Assembly (NCBI RefSeq): GCF_030253575.1
Contig: NC_080569.1
Coordinates: 8,809,501-8,873,500 of the forward strand
Origin: Rhododendron vialii
Lineage: Eukaryota; Streptophyta; Magnoliopsida; Ericales; Ericaceae
Direction: 5' to 3'
Length of the DNA: 64,000 bases
Made by a program: the position numbers and the translations under genes. Positions 22,601 through 32,837 of this stretch are shown here, piece by piece; position 1 is the first letter of the stretch, and the number at the start of each line of letters is the position of its first letter. The notes below the pieces were generated by a model. It saw only the letters and a list, made by a program, of their open reading frames with translations, ran no database searches and had not been told where the DNA came from.

Positions 22601-23554
22601 GAAAAGTCAAAAGAAATGACTAAAATAAAAAATAAATATATTTGTCAGGACTATTTGAAGTCCGAACCTAGAAAACAGGGCCAGCCTAAAAATTCCAAAA
22701 TTGACCAAAATTCAAACAGATAAGTATATAAATATTAAGTACCTCAACTAAACGACCCATGCACTAAACGACCTACTATAGTTAGCTTCATAAGGGTCTA
22801 GTCTAGGTCAGAAAAATTATGAAGGCTCTCACCTCCATTCGGTGTAATTTCAGAAATACCGTCGCAGTACCCTTGAGAACTTTGGCAATTTAACATCTGA
22901 TCACCTGAAATACAACCACGAACAAATGGGAATTAAGCATTATGGCACAGATAATTGGCTTAATTCCCGGGCATCCAAAAGTTTTGTTAAATGTATTAAT
23001 AACATGCAGTTCATGCATATACACACACACACTCCCTCCGTCCCATATTATTTGGACTTTTTCGATATTTGTGTCAGTTTTCAATCGTTTGTATCTTCCA
23101 ATATGAATCTCCAACAATATGCAATATGAATCTTGTTTGATAGTTCTCGATTAAATTTATAATACAAAGTTTTTAAAATAATAAAAAATAGTATCATAAA
23201 TTGGGAGATATAAAAGTTTAAAGAACAGCACGAATATCAAAAAATACCAAATATTTTAGGACGGAGGGAGTATATATATATGGGGTTCAGAGTGCAAATG
23301 AAGGAAATGATTTAAATTCGTAAATAGTACATGTAATGAAGCAATAACCGGTTACCAGACGTGAGGAGGTCGTAATTATAAGGCCAATCAGTTCCGTGAC
23401 GAGGGAAGGAGTTATCCTCGGCAACCAGCTGAGAGAGATAGCCAGCGCCGAAGTTAAATGAAACTTCTTCATGCCCTGAATCCTGGTTCACCTCCGACGA
23501 CATCATCCCCCGGGAAGAAGGTTGACCCAAATTACTACTAGGATACGTAGACAT
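16695..23554 (-). CDS. Small TRP-like Myb (telobox) protein, 188 aa, five exons
   Basis: Reconstructed exons: 23,554-23,356, 22,904-22,833, 18,351-18,249, 17,710-17,641 and 16,817-16,695. They total 567 bp with every junction in phase, GT-AG throughout, and stop TAG at 16,695-16,697. The N-terminal half (exons 1-2, about 90 residues, starting MSTYPSSNLG) is not recognised. Exons 3-5 give a TRP-type Myb domain: RRYNRFTMEEVEELVQAVER, then LGTGRWQRIK, the telobox-like TDLKDKWRTLVETA, and a C-terminal helix with LLQRVLNAQ. The introns fall exactly as in TRP (after GTGR and after the LK before DKW), so this is a divergent TRP paralogue lacking the ubiquitin-like domain. Inferred role: nuclear binding of TTTAGGG-type DNA. 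The exon 3 acceptor (ACAAG) has a weak pyrimidine tract and intron 3 is about 4.5 kb, so an extra exon is possible. A TATA-like site lies near 23,800. Confidence 0.7.
16867..16966. repeat. Perfect 50-bp tandem duplication
   Basis: Two adjacent copies of a 50-bp unit starting GCACTTGTCAAGAAGATGAA lie in intron 4 of the TRP-like gene, about 50 bp upstream (in gene sense) of the last exon's acceptor. Being identical, the duplication looks recent. Confidence 0.9.
17027..17195. mobile_element. Short hairpin MITE
   Basis: Imperfect inverted arms: the left contains TTAGGGACAAAGAAAA and the right the inverse, TTTTCTTTGTACCTA. The inner parts share AAGTATCCCGAAAA and CACTTTGATG with their complements. 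Non-coding, within intron 4 of the TRP-like gene. Family uncertain (Mutator-like?). Confidence 0.55.
17310..17960. repeat. MITE remnants around exon 4
   Basis: Two blocks have ends typical of non-autonomous DNA transposons. At about 17,425-17,570, GGGGCTCG-like and CAAACGGGGTCTTAA termini flank repeated GAATGCxxxxTG words. At about 17,790-17,960, the hAT-like terminus GGCTCCGTTTGTTTCGACGT begins a block with inverted AAAATGTTTTAC motifs. The exon at 17,641-17,710 sits between them. Confidence 0.45.
18535..18775. mobile_element. Two SINE-like fragments in opposite orientation
   Basis: On plus, 18,535-18,635 has a tRNA-like head (TTTAGTGGTTGATAGC then GCGAGTTCAATAC). On minus, 18,670-18,770 has GTGCGGTTGGTTA (box A-like) and CTCGGGTTTGATCC (box B-like). 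Between them TTTTTAACACCTTTTTTTTT is repeated. Located in intron 3 of the TRP-like gene. Confidence 0.5.
18776..20064. other. Intron DNA, AT-rich, with LINE-like tail at its end
   Basis: No exon-like sequence is recognised. A reading frame of about 190 codons on the minus strand (19,362-19,931) matches no family I know, is AT-driven and overlaps transposon-like sequence. The end (about 19,985-20,064) has AATAAAACTTCTTTTCCC followed by an A tract, as in plant LINE 3' tails. Confidence 0.35.
20165..20660 (-). mobile_element. LINE 3' fragment with RNase H-like remnant
   Basis: Minus-strand translation, with frameshifts, resembles the plant LINE-associated RNase H domain: AQLWGIYRSLTIILEKSL, VESDALIAVN, then ADYLAHLGAEQ near the C-terminus. 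It is followed by a short 3' region and an A tract (T tract on plus at about 20,177-20,186). It is 5'-truncated and non-functional, inside intron 3 of the TRP-like gene. Confidence 0.7.
20765..21380 (+). other. GC-rich open region of unknown origin
   Basis: An island of higher GC content than its surroundings with overlapping open frames in two or three phases (longest about 159 codons from 20,768). Translations are rich in proline, serine, histidine and arginine and I recognise no family. It starts with a short GA repeat (20,850-20,868). It may be a captured gene fragment or a low-complexity 5' leader. It lies antisense within the large intron of the TRP-like gene. Confidence 0.3.
21560..22470. 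repeat. Two-level satellite in an intron
   Basis: About 900 bp built from a 15-20 bp unit around TATGAGAACTGTATATTTTC, diverged. On top of this is a higher-order period of about 330 bp, seen from the spacing of GCTATTTGAA-like motifs (about 21,742, 22,068 and 22,402) and of TTGTCCATGATGATTGTC motifs. No coding potential. Confidence 0.85.
23032..23270. mobile_element. Stowaway MITE, complete
   Basis: 239 bp with ends CTCCCTCCGTCCCATATTAT and the inverse of AATATTTTAGGACGGAGGGAG-type sequence; TA follows on the right. Located in intron 1 of the small TRP-like gene. Confidence 0.9.
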
Positions 23555-23693
23555 TTCTTATTCCTTCTGATGTGTCTTGAATGAATCGAGTGCTGATTGA
23601 TCATTTCCATTTGACCTCTTTCATCGCTCCTGATGGTTATCTGAGTCAGGAATTGAAGAGATGAAGGGAAGAATAGAAGGGAATGTATTTTCT

Positions 23694-23698
<5 letters not shown>

Positions 23699-23746
<48 letters not shown>

Positions 23747-23806
23747 TTCCTGGGGAGGAAGGGAAGGGATGTCTCAATACTGGAAAGACTCCAGGGATAT
23801 ATATAC
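23699..23806 (-). promoter_or_regulatory. 5' leader CT tract and TATA-like box of the TRP-like gene
   Basis: On the minus strand a (CT)n tract of about 44 bp (23,699-23,742) precedes the chosen ATG at 23,554. A TATATATAT run lies at 23,797-23,805. A TATA box there would place the start of transcription near 23,770 and give a CT-rich leader of about 215 bp, common in plant genes. Inferred from spacing only. Confidence 0.5.
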
Positions 23807-24207
23807 ACAGAGAGGAAGACAGATATATAGAGAGGGAGAGAGAGAGAAGGGAATGGAATGCTCCATATTCCGAAGAGAGACAGATATCCTCCCAGTCCCA
23901 AAGCAGAGCGAGATTCATAGCTAATGTCTATTGTCTTCTTGTGGGTAGGGGTACGATGCATGCAAGTAAGTAGCCTAATAAGTAACTGTAGACTTTCTGG
24001 CCTAATAAAAGGGAGGGGGACGAACGAAGACACCAACTCCACTCACAAGAAGACACCCCACCCGAAAACAAAAACACACTTCCACACCCCAAAAAGGTCC
24101 CACCCCAGAAGCATAGAATAAGAAAACTAGACTTGTCCTGTGATATATGCTACAAAGCACCAATTTAATCTTTTTAATTTATACCTTGTTAAGTTCATTT
24201 ATATTAC

Positions 24208-24446
24208 TACCTCCGTCTCAATTTAGTTGTCACTTTTTGGAGTTCGTGCCACTTTTCAATTAATTATATATTGTAATTTAGTAATGTTTTATATGATTTT
24301 GAAAACATTATATTATAGAATAAATCGAGATTTATCAAACAAGATCCATATTGGATATAAAATTCATTACCAATTTAAAGATGTAGCTAGTTTTTTTTAT
24401 TCAATTAGAATAGAACTAAGACAAATAAATTGGGACGGATGGAATA
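24208..24446. mobile_element. Stowaway-like MITE
   Basis: Ends CTACCTCCGTCTCAATTTAG and the inverse of AAATTGGGACGGATGGAATA. Internal AAACAAGATCCATATTGGAT is shared with the other Stowaway copies here. Non-coding. Confidence 0.75.
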
Positions 24447-24708
24447 TTACTTAGAGTATAGTAATGCGTTTCTTGTGATTGTTGATATTTTGAGGCTTGA
24501 CATATTAATGGGTTTTATTCAGTTCGATTAGTGCGATGTTGGCTCACGAGCTTGCGGGTTACTACATGGTGTCAAAAGGAAGTCGATCGAATACATCAAG
24601 TGGCGTGCTGTATTAATTCAAAGGGTGTGTCGAAATTATCATGTAAAATTCAAGTGGAGACGCACCCAATAAAATTACCATGTGGTAAGGCATTACTGAT
24701 TAGTCCAA

Positions 24709-24975
24709 GCCCCAATTAATATATAACGAAAGCATATAAAAGGAGCAATACAAGCACGTCCAAGGATTCAGAGGATAAGATTGTAGGCGGCGGGCCCCAA
24801 TTAATATATAACGAAAGCATATAAAAGGAGCAAGCGGGCCCCAATTAATATATAACGAAAGCATATAAAAGAAGCAATACAAGCACGTCCAAGGATTCAG
24901 AGAATAGGATTGTCGGCGGCGGGCCCCAATTAACATATAACGAAAGCATATAAAAGGAGCAATACAAGCACGCAA
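24709..24975. repeat. Tandem repeat, about 86-bp unit, one unit shortened
   Basis: Four starts of CCCCAATTAATATATAACGA occur near 24,709, 24,795, 24,839 and 24,925. Full units carry GCAATACAAGCACGTCCAAG and a GGCGGCGGG junction; the second unit is cut to about 44 bp. Any reading frame across it repeats the same peptide and is not taken as a gene. Confidence 0.9.
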
Positions 24976-25012
24976 GGGCATGTACACCAACATCCGTATT
25001 GAGTTGCTTTGC

Positions 25013-25301
25013 GGTAAAAAGAAATGCTACAGTGTCCACCCGCCATTTGGGGACACTGTAATTTTTGACGTAACTGACCATTAAAAATATAACAAAAATC
25101 GGTGATGTGTATAACCAAAATTTTACAAAGGCATAACCCCCAAAATTTCCAAAATTTCTGGGGATTTTGAGGGTTATGCCTCTGTAAGGTTTTGGTTATG
25201 CACATCACTGATTTTTGTTATGTTTTTAATGGTCAGTTATACCAAAAATTACGGTGTCTCCAAAATGATCGGGGACGCCGTAGCATCATCCTGAGGTAAA
25301 A
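25013..25301. mobile_element. Long-hairpin MITE
   Basis: Arms of about 130 bp are near-perfect inverted copies: ATGCTACAGTGTCC begins the left and the inverse of ATGCTACGGCGTCCC ends the right, with AACTGACCATTAAAAA and GCATAACCC shared. GGTAAAA flanks both sides (from 25,013 and 25,295), a possible target duplication. Non-coding. Confidence 0.75.
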
Positions 25302-25739
25302 TAGAGAGCTAAGGCCTAGAAAGGAGGTTGCAGCAGAGTAGCTACTGCATATAGGTAAAATTAAATTTGGCTCCCATGGATTGGTAAAGATACCGAGGAA
25401 TTATTCATTATCAATTTATTAAAATATTATTCCCTCTCTCTCTCTCTTTCCTACCACTCCCTCATTTTCTCTCTACCCCTCTTTCTGTCTCATTCTAGTA
25501 ATATATTTTATAAAAATAAAAGAGGTATAATAGAGGATTGGTGTGAGGTTGAGAGAGATTTGAGTAAGTAAAATGAAAAAAGTGAATTATTGGGTAGGTA
25601 AAATACATTTTGTTGGTGTACATACTCAATGAGAGGACGTTGGAGAGACCATTCGGCTGAGAGCAAAATGGAAGAAAAAGCTACGCACGTTTCCATGGCC
25701 GGCTAAACCCCTTGTCTAGGGGGAAAATGAAACTCCATA
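25302..25739. other. Intergenic, no gene seen
   Basis: Includes a CT microsatellite (about 25,432-25,447). No recognised coding sequence. Confidence 0.4.
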
Positions 25740-26413
25740 TCAAGTAACTATATTTTTGTGTAAGGTTTTGGTTTTGTTATTCGAATAAATTGTGAGACTA
25801 AGAACCCTTTCCGTTTCGATTGAACGGATTGATTTTACTTTTTCTTATCTATTGAGTATTTGTATTCCAGATTTCAAATACCTAGTCTTGCAATGGTTTT
25901 CATTGATTGTGGTTGAAGTTCTGAGATAGATTATGCTCGTAAGACGAATCGTGCTGTTGGTGGCCAAATCGTGCTACCGAGAGACGGTCTGTGCTATGAG
26001 ATAGTCTATACCTTTTAATAACCCGATTATTTTCTTGACGATTATTGTTAGGATTTGCAAGTCCTAGCGATAATCCCTTTTGATTCGAATAAATAAACCT
26101 AACTTATGCATATTGTTGTTACGCGGTCGGGGTGGATTCGAAACCCTAGATATTTCCCTCCATTGTTTCTAAATCTTTTAATTAAATTGCTCTTTAGTTT
26201 AATTAGCTCTTCAAAACAAATCAACCAATCAATCTTTATTTTTCTAAATTAATCTAGAAGTTGATTGAATTATAGTAACTTAGCCAATCTGTCCCTGCGG
26301 ATCGACACTTGGTCTTGACCTCTATTCTACGGAGTAATAGTTAACTCCAAGTTTTTATAAATTTATTTTTGATACAGAACGATGCGGTCAAATTTTGGCG
26401 CCGTTGCCGGGGA
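25740..26413 (+). mobile_element. LTR end and primer-binding site of a Ty3-type (Tat/Athila-like) element
   Basis: The sequence ends with TGGCGCCGTTGCCGGGGA (26,396-26,413), the primer-binding-site motif that follows the 5' LTR of plant Tat/Ogre/Athila-group retrotransposons. The preceding AT-rich block, with GATCGACACTTGG and GGAGTAATAGTTAACTCC, fits the LTR 3' part. The left edge is uncertain. No internal genes follow; LINE-like sequence begins immediately after. Confidence 0.65.
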
Positions 26414-26805
26414 CACTCTATGCCATTCTTTGGTCTATATGGAAAGCAAGAAACGATCTTGTCTTCAAGAATATAATTCCAAACGTTGATGAAGTGACTG
26501 ATCTTATCAAACTCAGAGTAGCTTTTTGGGTCAAAGGGAGATGCAACCTATTGCCTATTCAATTGAAGACTTCATGAGCCATTTGGATGGCATCAGAAGA
26601 CATAAAATTTGATTGATCTTAATTGTTATTTTATTTTACATTTTCCAACTCTTGGTTGGCCTTCTCCTCTCTCCCATGGATTGCTGGCCTGCACATGATT
26701 GCATTGGATTTCTCCTCTCAATGATGCTTGTCCTTTCCTTTCTCGAGGTACCCTTATCGAGTTTTTAATAAAATTTTCTTTGCCTATAAAAAAAAAAAAA
26801 GGCTT
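26414..26805 (+). mobile_element. LINE 3' end (5'-truncated)
   Basis: Translation gives AILWSIWKARNDLVFKN, a hallmark of the C-terminal end of plant LINE reverse-transcriptase proteins, then a stop at about 26,575. A 3' UTR with TTTTAATAAAATTTTC and an A tract at about 26,789-26,801 follow. Only the last 55-60 codons remain. Confidence 0.8.
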
Positions 26806-27036
26806 ACGTGGACAGCAAATCTCGAGAAAAATTGTATTATCAGTGGGACTTCTGGTGGGATATTAATTGATAAAATCATCATTGATTAATTAATCAATCA
26901 TTTTAGCATTTTGTATATTGTCAAGTTCAGTAGTGTTACAAAAATAGAAAGTGATAAAAAAAAAAAAAAAAAATCCTCCGCAAGTTTTGAACAAGAACGA
27001 TACAACCGTCAGCCAATATTCTCAACTAACTACACA

Positions 27037-28293
27037 TTACACACAAGCACAATTACTAAACACACTAATCAAATATAATGAGAACAATGGCATTACACAA
27101 CATCTCCCCTCACTTTGCCATCGGAAACAAATTTCCATATCTGGCATGCTAGGGGAGATGTGGAGATTTTGGATTTTCAATCTGTAATGTTTCAAGTTTT
27201 TTCTGGACGGATGAGGAAGGTCAGGGTTTAGCTGGGTTTGTGTGGTGTGGTGCTGTCCAACTCCGCCTTTTGTTTTCTTGTTTGCTTTTCTGTTTTTCTG
27301 TATAATCTGAGCGTTATCGCTTAGTGGGTTTCCCTCATGTATCCTTTTCGAATTTATAAAATCTTTGTTTTGCTGAGGGGAAAAAAATTGTTTAAAGTTT
27401 TTTCTCAAAGAGATCCTTCTGCATAGCCTCTTCCATTTCTAGTGTCAAGGCATCCGCAGTATTTTTTACTTTGAGTGTGTTCCATTAACTAAAATAAGTA
27501 TTTATTTTTCATACAAGTATACGTACTTTTTAAATTGAAGATGATGTATCATGAAAGAGCGTTATAACTAATTGTACTTGACATTGTTGGTAAGCTATAA
27601 TTATTTGTAATGTCTCTCTCATTACTTTTGCCTATCAAAAAAAAAGTCTCTCTCACATGAGATGAGACCTACACATGCTCATGAAACTCGCATCATGAGA
27701 AAGAGCGTTAAAAATAACCGTTGCACTAAAAATTTATTCTCATTGAGACGGGTTCCAAAACCTACACATGAAATCTATTCTTCTCGATATGTAACAGTAG
27801 CACAACTCTGTATATTACTATCACCATTAATTCGACAATGTCTAAGCCAACAAGGTTTTTTTATAACTCATATGTATGGGTTAATTTACGTGCACTTCGA
27901 CTAGTCTCAGGGGAGCAATTCACCATCCACATGTGTGGTCCAATTAAAGAGAGTGACAGGGCGAGAGTACAACGTTTTTTTTTATAACTCATGTGTACAG
28001 GTCAGCTTACGTGTCGGCCTTATGCATTTAATTGTATGATGGGCTTTACTCATATGTGACCGAGGAGGTTGTATTCACACTTTACTTGTATAAAAATATA
28101 TTTTTTTTTTTGTTTTTAGTACGCAAAAGAATAAAAACAATCCGTGTATATATATTGTGGAAAAGCCCGAAGTGAATATGCCAAAGTGAGAATCTCTTTG
28201 TGTCACGTGGCGTCAAAACCCTAAGTCTTCTTTCTTAAATAATATGAACCCTAAAAATTGTTGGCGTCAAAACCCGTAATTACTACTAATTAA
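27037..28293. repeat. Right copy (start) of the segmental duplication
   Basis: Counterpart of 1-2,027. It lacks the TRIM and the Harbinger MITE present there, so it shows both empty sites (near 27,492 and 28,170). Similarity to the left copy breaks at about 28,293 and resumes in pieces from about 32,715. Non-coding. Confidence 0.85.
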
Positions 28294-28552
28294 AGAATTG
28301 GGAAAATTACCCACAGGTGGCGTGGAGCAGGATAAATCACCATTTCATGGTGTCAAGTCTTCAAATTACCAAGACATGACACTTACAAATAATATCACCA
28401 ATACATCGTATGGGTAATAAGCATGATGAGACTGGACAAATTTGTCCTTCGTCCAAAACAACACCGTCCAAGACTGGACAAATTTCTTTGCGCTCCCCCT
28501 GACACACACCCCGCCCGACCCCACCCCCCAGACCAAAGTCACCAAACTATCC
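28294..28552. other. Intergenic insert junction
   Basis: Begins where duplication similarity stops. GACTGGACAAATTT occurs twice (about 28,431 and 28,474). C-rich at 28,495-28,530. No gene seen. Confidence 0.35.
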
Positions 28553-29707
28553 CCGGCAATAATACCCACTCAATCCACGGCAATTTCTTATTTTTTATTT
28601 ATTTACTTAAATAATTTTTATATCTTTTTTTATTTTTATTTATTTAATATTATTTAAGTGTTCCAATTTTCAATCCGGTCGAATCGATGCAAAGATCTTG
28701 TTTTTTTTATCATTTTGTCTTCAATGATCATAATGAATTTTTGGCTCGAAGACCTTTCAACCAGTATCCTAAGACTTATTATTTAGTTTCAGGTCTCTCT
28801 TAAGGTGCTCATTGAAAGGCCTTAGATCTAAAAATTCATTACGACCATTTAGGATGAAATGATAAGAAAAATAAGATCTTTGCATTTGTTCAAACGAATT
28901 AAAAATCGGAACACTTATTTTTTTAATCTTTATATGTATTTTTAAATTATTTAATATTATACCCTGGCAATAATTAAACCCACGGCAATTTCTTATTTCT
29001 TATTTATTTACTTAATAACTTTTATATCTTTTTTCATTTTATTTATTTAATATTATTTAAGTGTTCCAATTTTCAATCCGGTCGAATCGATGCAAAGATC
29101 TTGTTTTTTTATCATTTTGTCTTCAATGATCATAATGAATTTTTGGCTCGAAGGCCTTTCAACCAGTATCCTAAGACTTATTATTTAGTTTCAGGTCTCT
29201 CTTAGGGTGCTCATTGAAAGGCCTTAGATCTAAAAATTCATTACGACCATTTAGGATGAAATGATAAGAAAAATAAGATCTTTGCACCGATTCAAACGAA
29301 TTAAAAATCGGAACACTTATTTTTTTAATCTTTATATGTATTTTTAAATTATTTAATATTATACCCAGGCAATAATTAAACCCACGGCAATTTCTTATTT
29401 CTTATTTATTTACTTAATAACTTTTATATCTTTTTTCATTTTTATTTATTTAATATTATTTAAGTGTTCCAATTTTCAATCCGGTCGAATCGATGCAAAG
29501 ATCTTGTTTTTTTTATCATTTTGTCTTCAATGATCATAATGAATTTTTGGCTCGAAGGCCTTTCAACAAGTATTCTAAGACTTATTATTTAGTTTCAGGT
29601 CTCTTTTAGGGTGTTCATTGAAAGGCCTTAGATCGAAAAATTCATTACGACCATTTAGGATGAAATGATAAGAAAAATAAGATCTTCGCACCGGTTCAAA
29701 CGAATTA
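28553..29707. repeat. 403-bp tandem array of hairpin units (about 2.8 copies)
   Basis: TTCCAATTTTCAATCCGG recurs at 28,661, 29,064 and 29,467, an exact 403-bp spacing. Each unit contains an inverted pair of arms of about 120 bp (AGTGTTCCAATTTTCAATCC on the left; the inverse, AAAAATCGGAACACTTA, on the right) joined to an AT-rich linker. The first two units are nearly identical; the third stops at about 29,707 inside its right arm. Non-coding. Confidence 0.92.
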
Positions 29708-29829
29708 ATATTATATACGTGAGTAAATTATTTAATATTATTAAATAATATTATATACGTGAGTAAATTTCTTTATGTTATTGAAATTTTACTTTTATCT
29801 TTTTACTCACTTTGTGCAACTTTTACTCA

Positions 29830-30075
29830 CTTCCCATTGAGATCCCCTCCAGTTCCAGTCCAAGAGTGCATTGAAATAGCTATTGCCTGTGTTGGGAACA
29901 ATCACTTTGTGCAACTTTTCTTGCAGCCTCATTACCCTGTATCACCCTTCCCAATATGGTGGTAGAACAATTCATCAGACGAAGCTGAAATATGGACTGC
30001 TCGTTATGCAACACGAATTAGTTTGTGGGAGGAAATAATGGATACAAGACCAAGGGGGACAGGAGAAGTATTTGG
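29830..30075 (+). pseudogene. OTU-like/MULE-associated protein fragment
   Basis: Translation has CVGNNHFVQLFLQPHYPVSP, a stop, then DEAEIWTARYATRI. The 'GNNHF' and 'W...Y..RI' pattern resembles the C-terminal end of OTU-type cysteine protease domains carried by plant Mutator-like transposons. The fragment is short and interrupted by a stop (about 29,963). Identity is tentative. Confidence 0.4.
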
Positions 30076-30299
30076 TGGAAACATTGATTAAAAATTGAAT
30101 TCAGATATACTCTAAAACCTTTCAATACACTTCAAACTCACACAAAAACTTCACTAATCATGCTCAAACTCAGATATATTAAAGAGCTATTTTAAGAACA
30201 TCGAATCCATGCATCAAAACAGATTTTAAACACTCAATCCAAGGGATCTCAAGTTAGGTTCTTAAGTTCCTTAAGAATTCAACCCTAAAACTCAAATTC

Positions 30300-30885
30300 A
30301 TACAGATATAGAGTGTAGTCTTTTTGCAATATGGACTTGGTCTTGGTCTTGAAAGAACCACCACCTAACTTTTAACTTATCACTTGCCAAAAAATATGAT
30401 TTGCTCTTTATACAATAAACATGTGGTCCACGCAAATATAGAGTGTAGTCTTTGGACAATATGGATTTGGTCTTGAAAGAATCACCACCTGTCTTGAAAG
30501 AATCACCACCTAACTTTTTACTTATCACTTGCCAAAAAATATGATTTGCTCTTTATACAATAAACATGTGGTCCACAGAAACATAAAGTGTAGTCTTTGG
30601 GCAATATGGACTTGGTCTTAATATTGAAAGAACCACCACCTAACTTTTTACTTATCACTTGCCAAAAAATATGACTTGCTCTTTATATAATAAATATGTG
30701 GTCCATACAGACATAAAGTGTAGTCTTTGGGCAATATAGACTTGGTCTTGATCTTGAAAGAACTACCACCTACCTTTTCACTTATCCCTTGCAAAAAAAC
30801 TTGACTTACTCTTTATACAATAAACATGTGGTCCACACAGATATAGAGTTTAGCCTTTTGGCAATATGGACTTGGTCTCGAGTAA
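30300..30885. repeat. Tandem repeat, about 130-145-bp unit, 4-5 copies
   Basis: AGTGTAGTCTTTxGxCAATA recurs near 30,310, 30,438, 30,587, 30,715 and (diverged) 30,847. Each unit includes ACCACCTAACTTTT, ACTTATCACTTGCCAAAAAA and ACAATAAACATGTGGTCCA. The second unit has an internal 25-bp duplication. Non-coding. Confidence 0.9.
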
Positions 30886-30899
30886 GTTAAAAATTTGGT

Positions 30900-31791
30900 A
30901 GGATATAATGCGACGTTGGGGTTGATTTCTCCTACTCCGAAACGTTAAACAACAATATATAAACACTTATTATACTTAGGAGAATGTAGGATATAGATTA
31001 TAATACCTTTAATCCGGACAAGGCGATTCGGTGGAGTCCGGTGGGTTTTCGTTTGGTGGCGAAAGATTGATATTCTAGCAGCAACTTAGGGTTGGAATAA
31101 CTTGACCAAACATCTGCCGTTTTGGATGATTCTTGTGTCTCTCGCGAAGATCTTGAAACGCTCTACGACTTTCATGAAGAAGTCTAAGCCCGAAAACCAC
31201 TCTAAATAGTAGAAAAATGGAAGTTTAGAAGGATCGCTAAATCTGTCTGAAAATCAGAATCTGAGAATTTTACCTAATTTTGAATGGTGATAACTCTATC
31301 AATTCTTGACCGTTTTGGGCAATTCTTGGGTCGAAATCAAAGCTCTCGACGTCCTCTACAACTTTCGTGAAGAAACTTAGGCCTAAAAACGACAGCAACT
31401 AGGAGGAAACAGGCCGTGAATAGAGGGACGTGATATGGACGAAAATTGAAAGGGTGTGATCCCTCTTTTCTTTTTCTTTTTTTGTTTTTGTAGAGGACTA
31501 GGAGTGTTGTATTGTGAGAGAGGAGAGAGGCATTTATAGAGGTGGTGGAATTCGAGAGGAGAGAGAGATATAGTTTCAATAGAATTCTAATTAGCGTTTA
31601 GATACGAAGGATAAGAGATGAATGTATATCTCTAAAGTATAATATGTTTCGAATACGATTTTTTTTTTTAGTAATATCAAATATACACATAATAATGTAA
31701 TTTAATTAATAAATCTAACTAATTATTGAATTAGTTTTAACATTTCAAATTTGTATTAAAAAAAAATAAGGCAAAAATTCGGGTCGTTACA
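30900..31791 (-). mobile_element. LTR-like sequence, Ty3-type start
   Basis: Read on the minus strand from 31,791 it begins TGTAACGACCCGAATTTTTG, a frequent start of plant Ty3-type LTRs. The segment contains long near-repeats (GAATTC-rich; ACTTTCGTGAAG/ACTTTCATGAAG near 31,170 and 31,360). The other end was not found, so whether it is a solo LTR or a fragment is unknown. Confidence 0.45.
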
Positions 31792-32104
31792 ATTACAGAC
31801 GGATGATTGAGTGGTTCCCCAATCTCGATCAGTTTCGTTAACGAGTGACAAAGAGAAAGGCCCAAGAACACCGTTTATTCTGGCGTGGCTTTAAACTGGC
31901 GTTTGTATGGGTTCGAATACGTGTTTAGGTTGGTAACTTGAGTCCCCTTCGTGCCTCTTTGTACGCTCAATTTTCGTCCACATCTTTGGCTCAAACATAT
32001 TTTTGATAGAAATTATAAGACTCACGATTCTGTTCACATAAATCAGACCCACAATTGATACACACGATTTTTGAAGAGTTTTTGTTGTACTTATTGGAAG
32101 ACAA

Positions 32105-32445
32105 TGCTACAGTTCCACCGCATATGCCCACCTCATGCATGTGGTGCCCACTCCGAGACCTAAAAAAATAGAGTACTCATAAATTTAAAAATAATTTTTT
32201 ATGAGGTCTTATAAAAAATCAACTTTAACGGATATCAGTAAGTATTTTTTTTGAATTTACGAAGGCGAAACTAAGCAGTTAAACAATTTTACTTTACGAA
32301 TCTAGAAAAAATACTTATTGATATCCGTTGGAATTTCTTTTTTTTACAAGGCCCCATAAGAAATTATTTTTAAATTTATGGATATTTTTTTGTATTTTTA
32401 TGAGACTCGGAATGGATCCCACATGCGTATGGTGGACATATATGG
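32105..32445. mobile_element. Hairpin MITE
   Basis: Inverted arms: left about 32,117-32,255 (CACCGCATATGCCCACC ... GATATCAGTAAGTATTTTTT), right about 32,304-32,441 (AAAAATACTTATTGATATCC ... CACATGCGTATGGTGGAC). A half copy of the same family lies at 33,890-33,985. Non-coding. Confidence 0.7.
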
Positions 32446-32837
32446 TAAACCTAGACTTTTTGTTAAAAGATGAGAGAGACGTACAAGGTAGTAAAGGAAA
32501 AGAGAGAATAATAAAGTTGTTGACTGTTAAAAAAAGGGGTAAAATCGTAAGCTTGCAAAGCCTTACCATGTTTTGGTCAATATTTTTGGGCATACCATGG
32601 CTCTTGTAATTTTAAAACTCGGTACCATCAAGTGGTCATTATTTCCACTGCACACTGTCCCGTGATTTTCCCATCAAAGTTTCCCTAATTGGAGACATGA
32701 ATATAATACTAAATTAGTATAATATCCTTGCTTTCTGCACCAGGACAACAGAGACAGAGACAGATACAGGACAGAGACAGAGAGAACAGCAGCAATTGAT
32801 TCACATGATTCGCACTACATAGTATTTTGATTAGTCC

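Noticed and set aside
23503-24042. Minus-strand open frame of 179 codons over the CT tract
   Set aside because: It is the leader and promoter of the TRP-like gene read in another frame; Ser-Leu runs come from the CT microsatellite.
26395-26420. Possible N-terminus APLPGT in frame with the LINE remnant
   Set aside because: These codons are the retrotransposon primer-binding site, not protein-coding sequence.
28553-30885. Regularly spaced repeats resembling a CRISPR array
   Set aside because: Units are 130-403 bp with no short spacers, and the window is clearly plant nuclear DNA.
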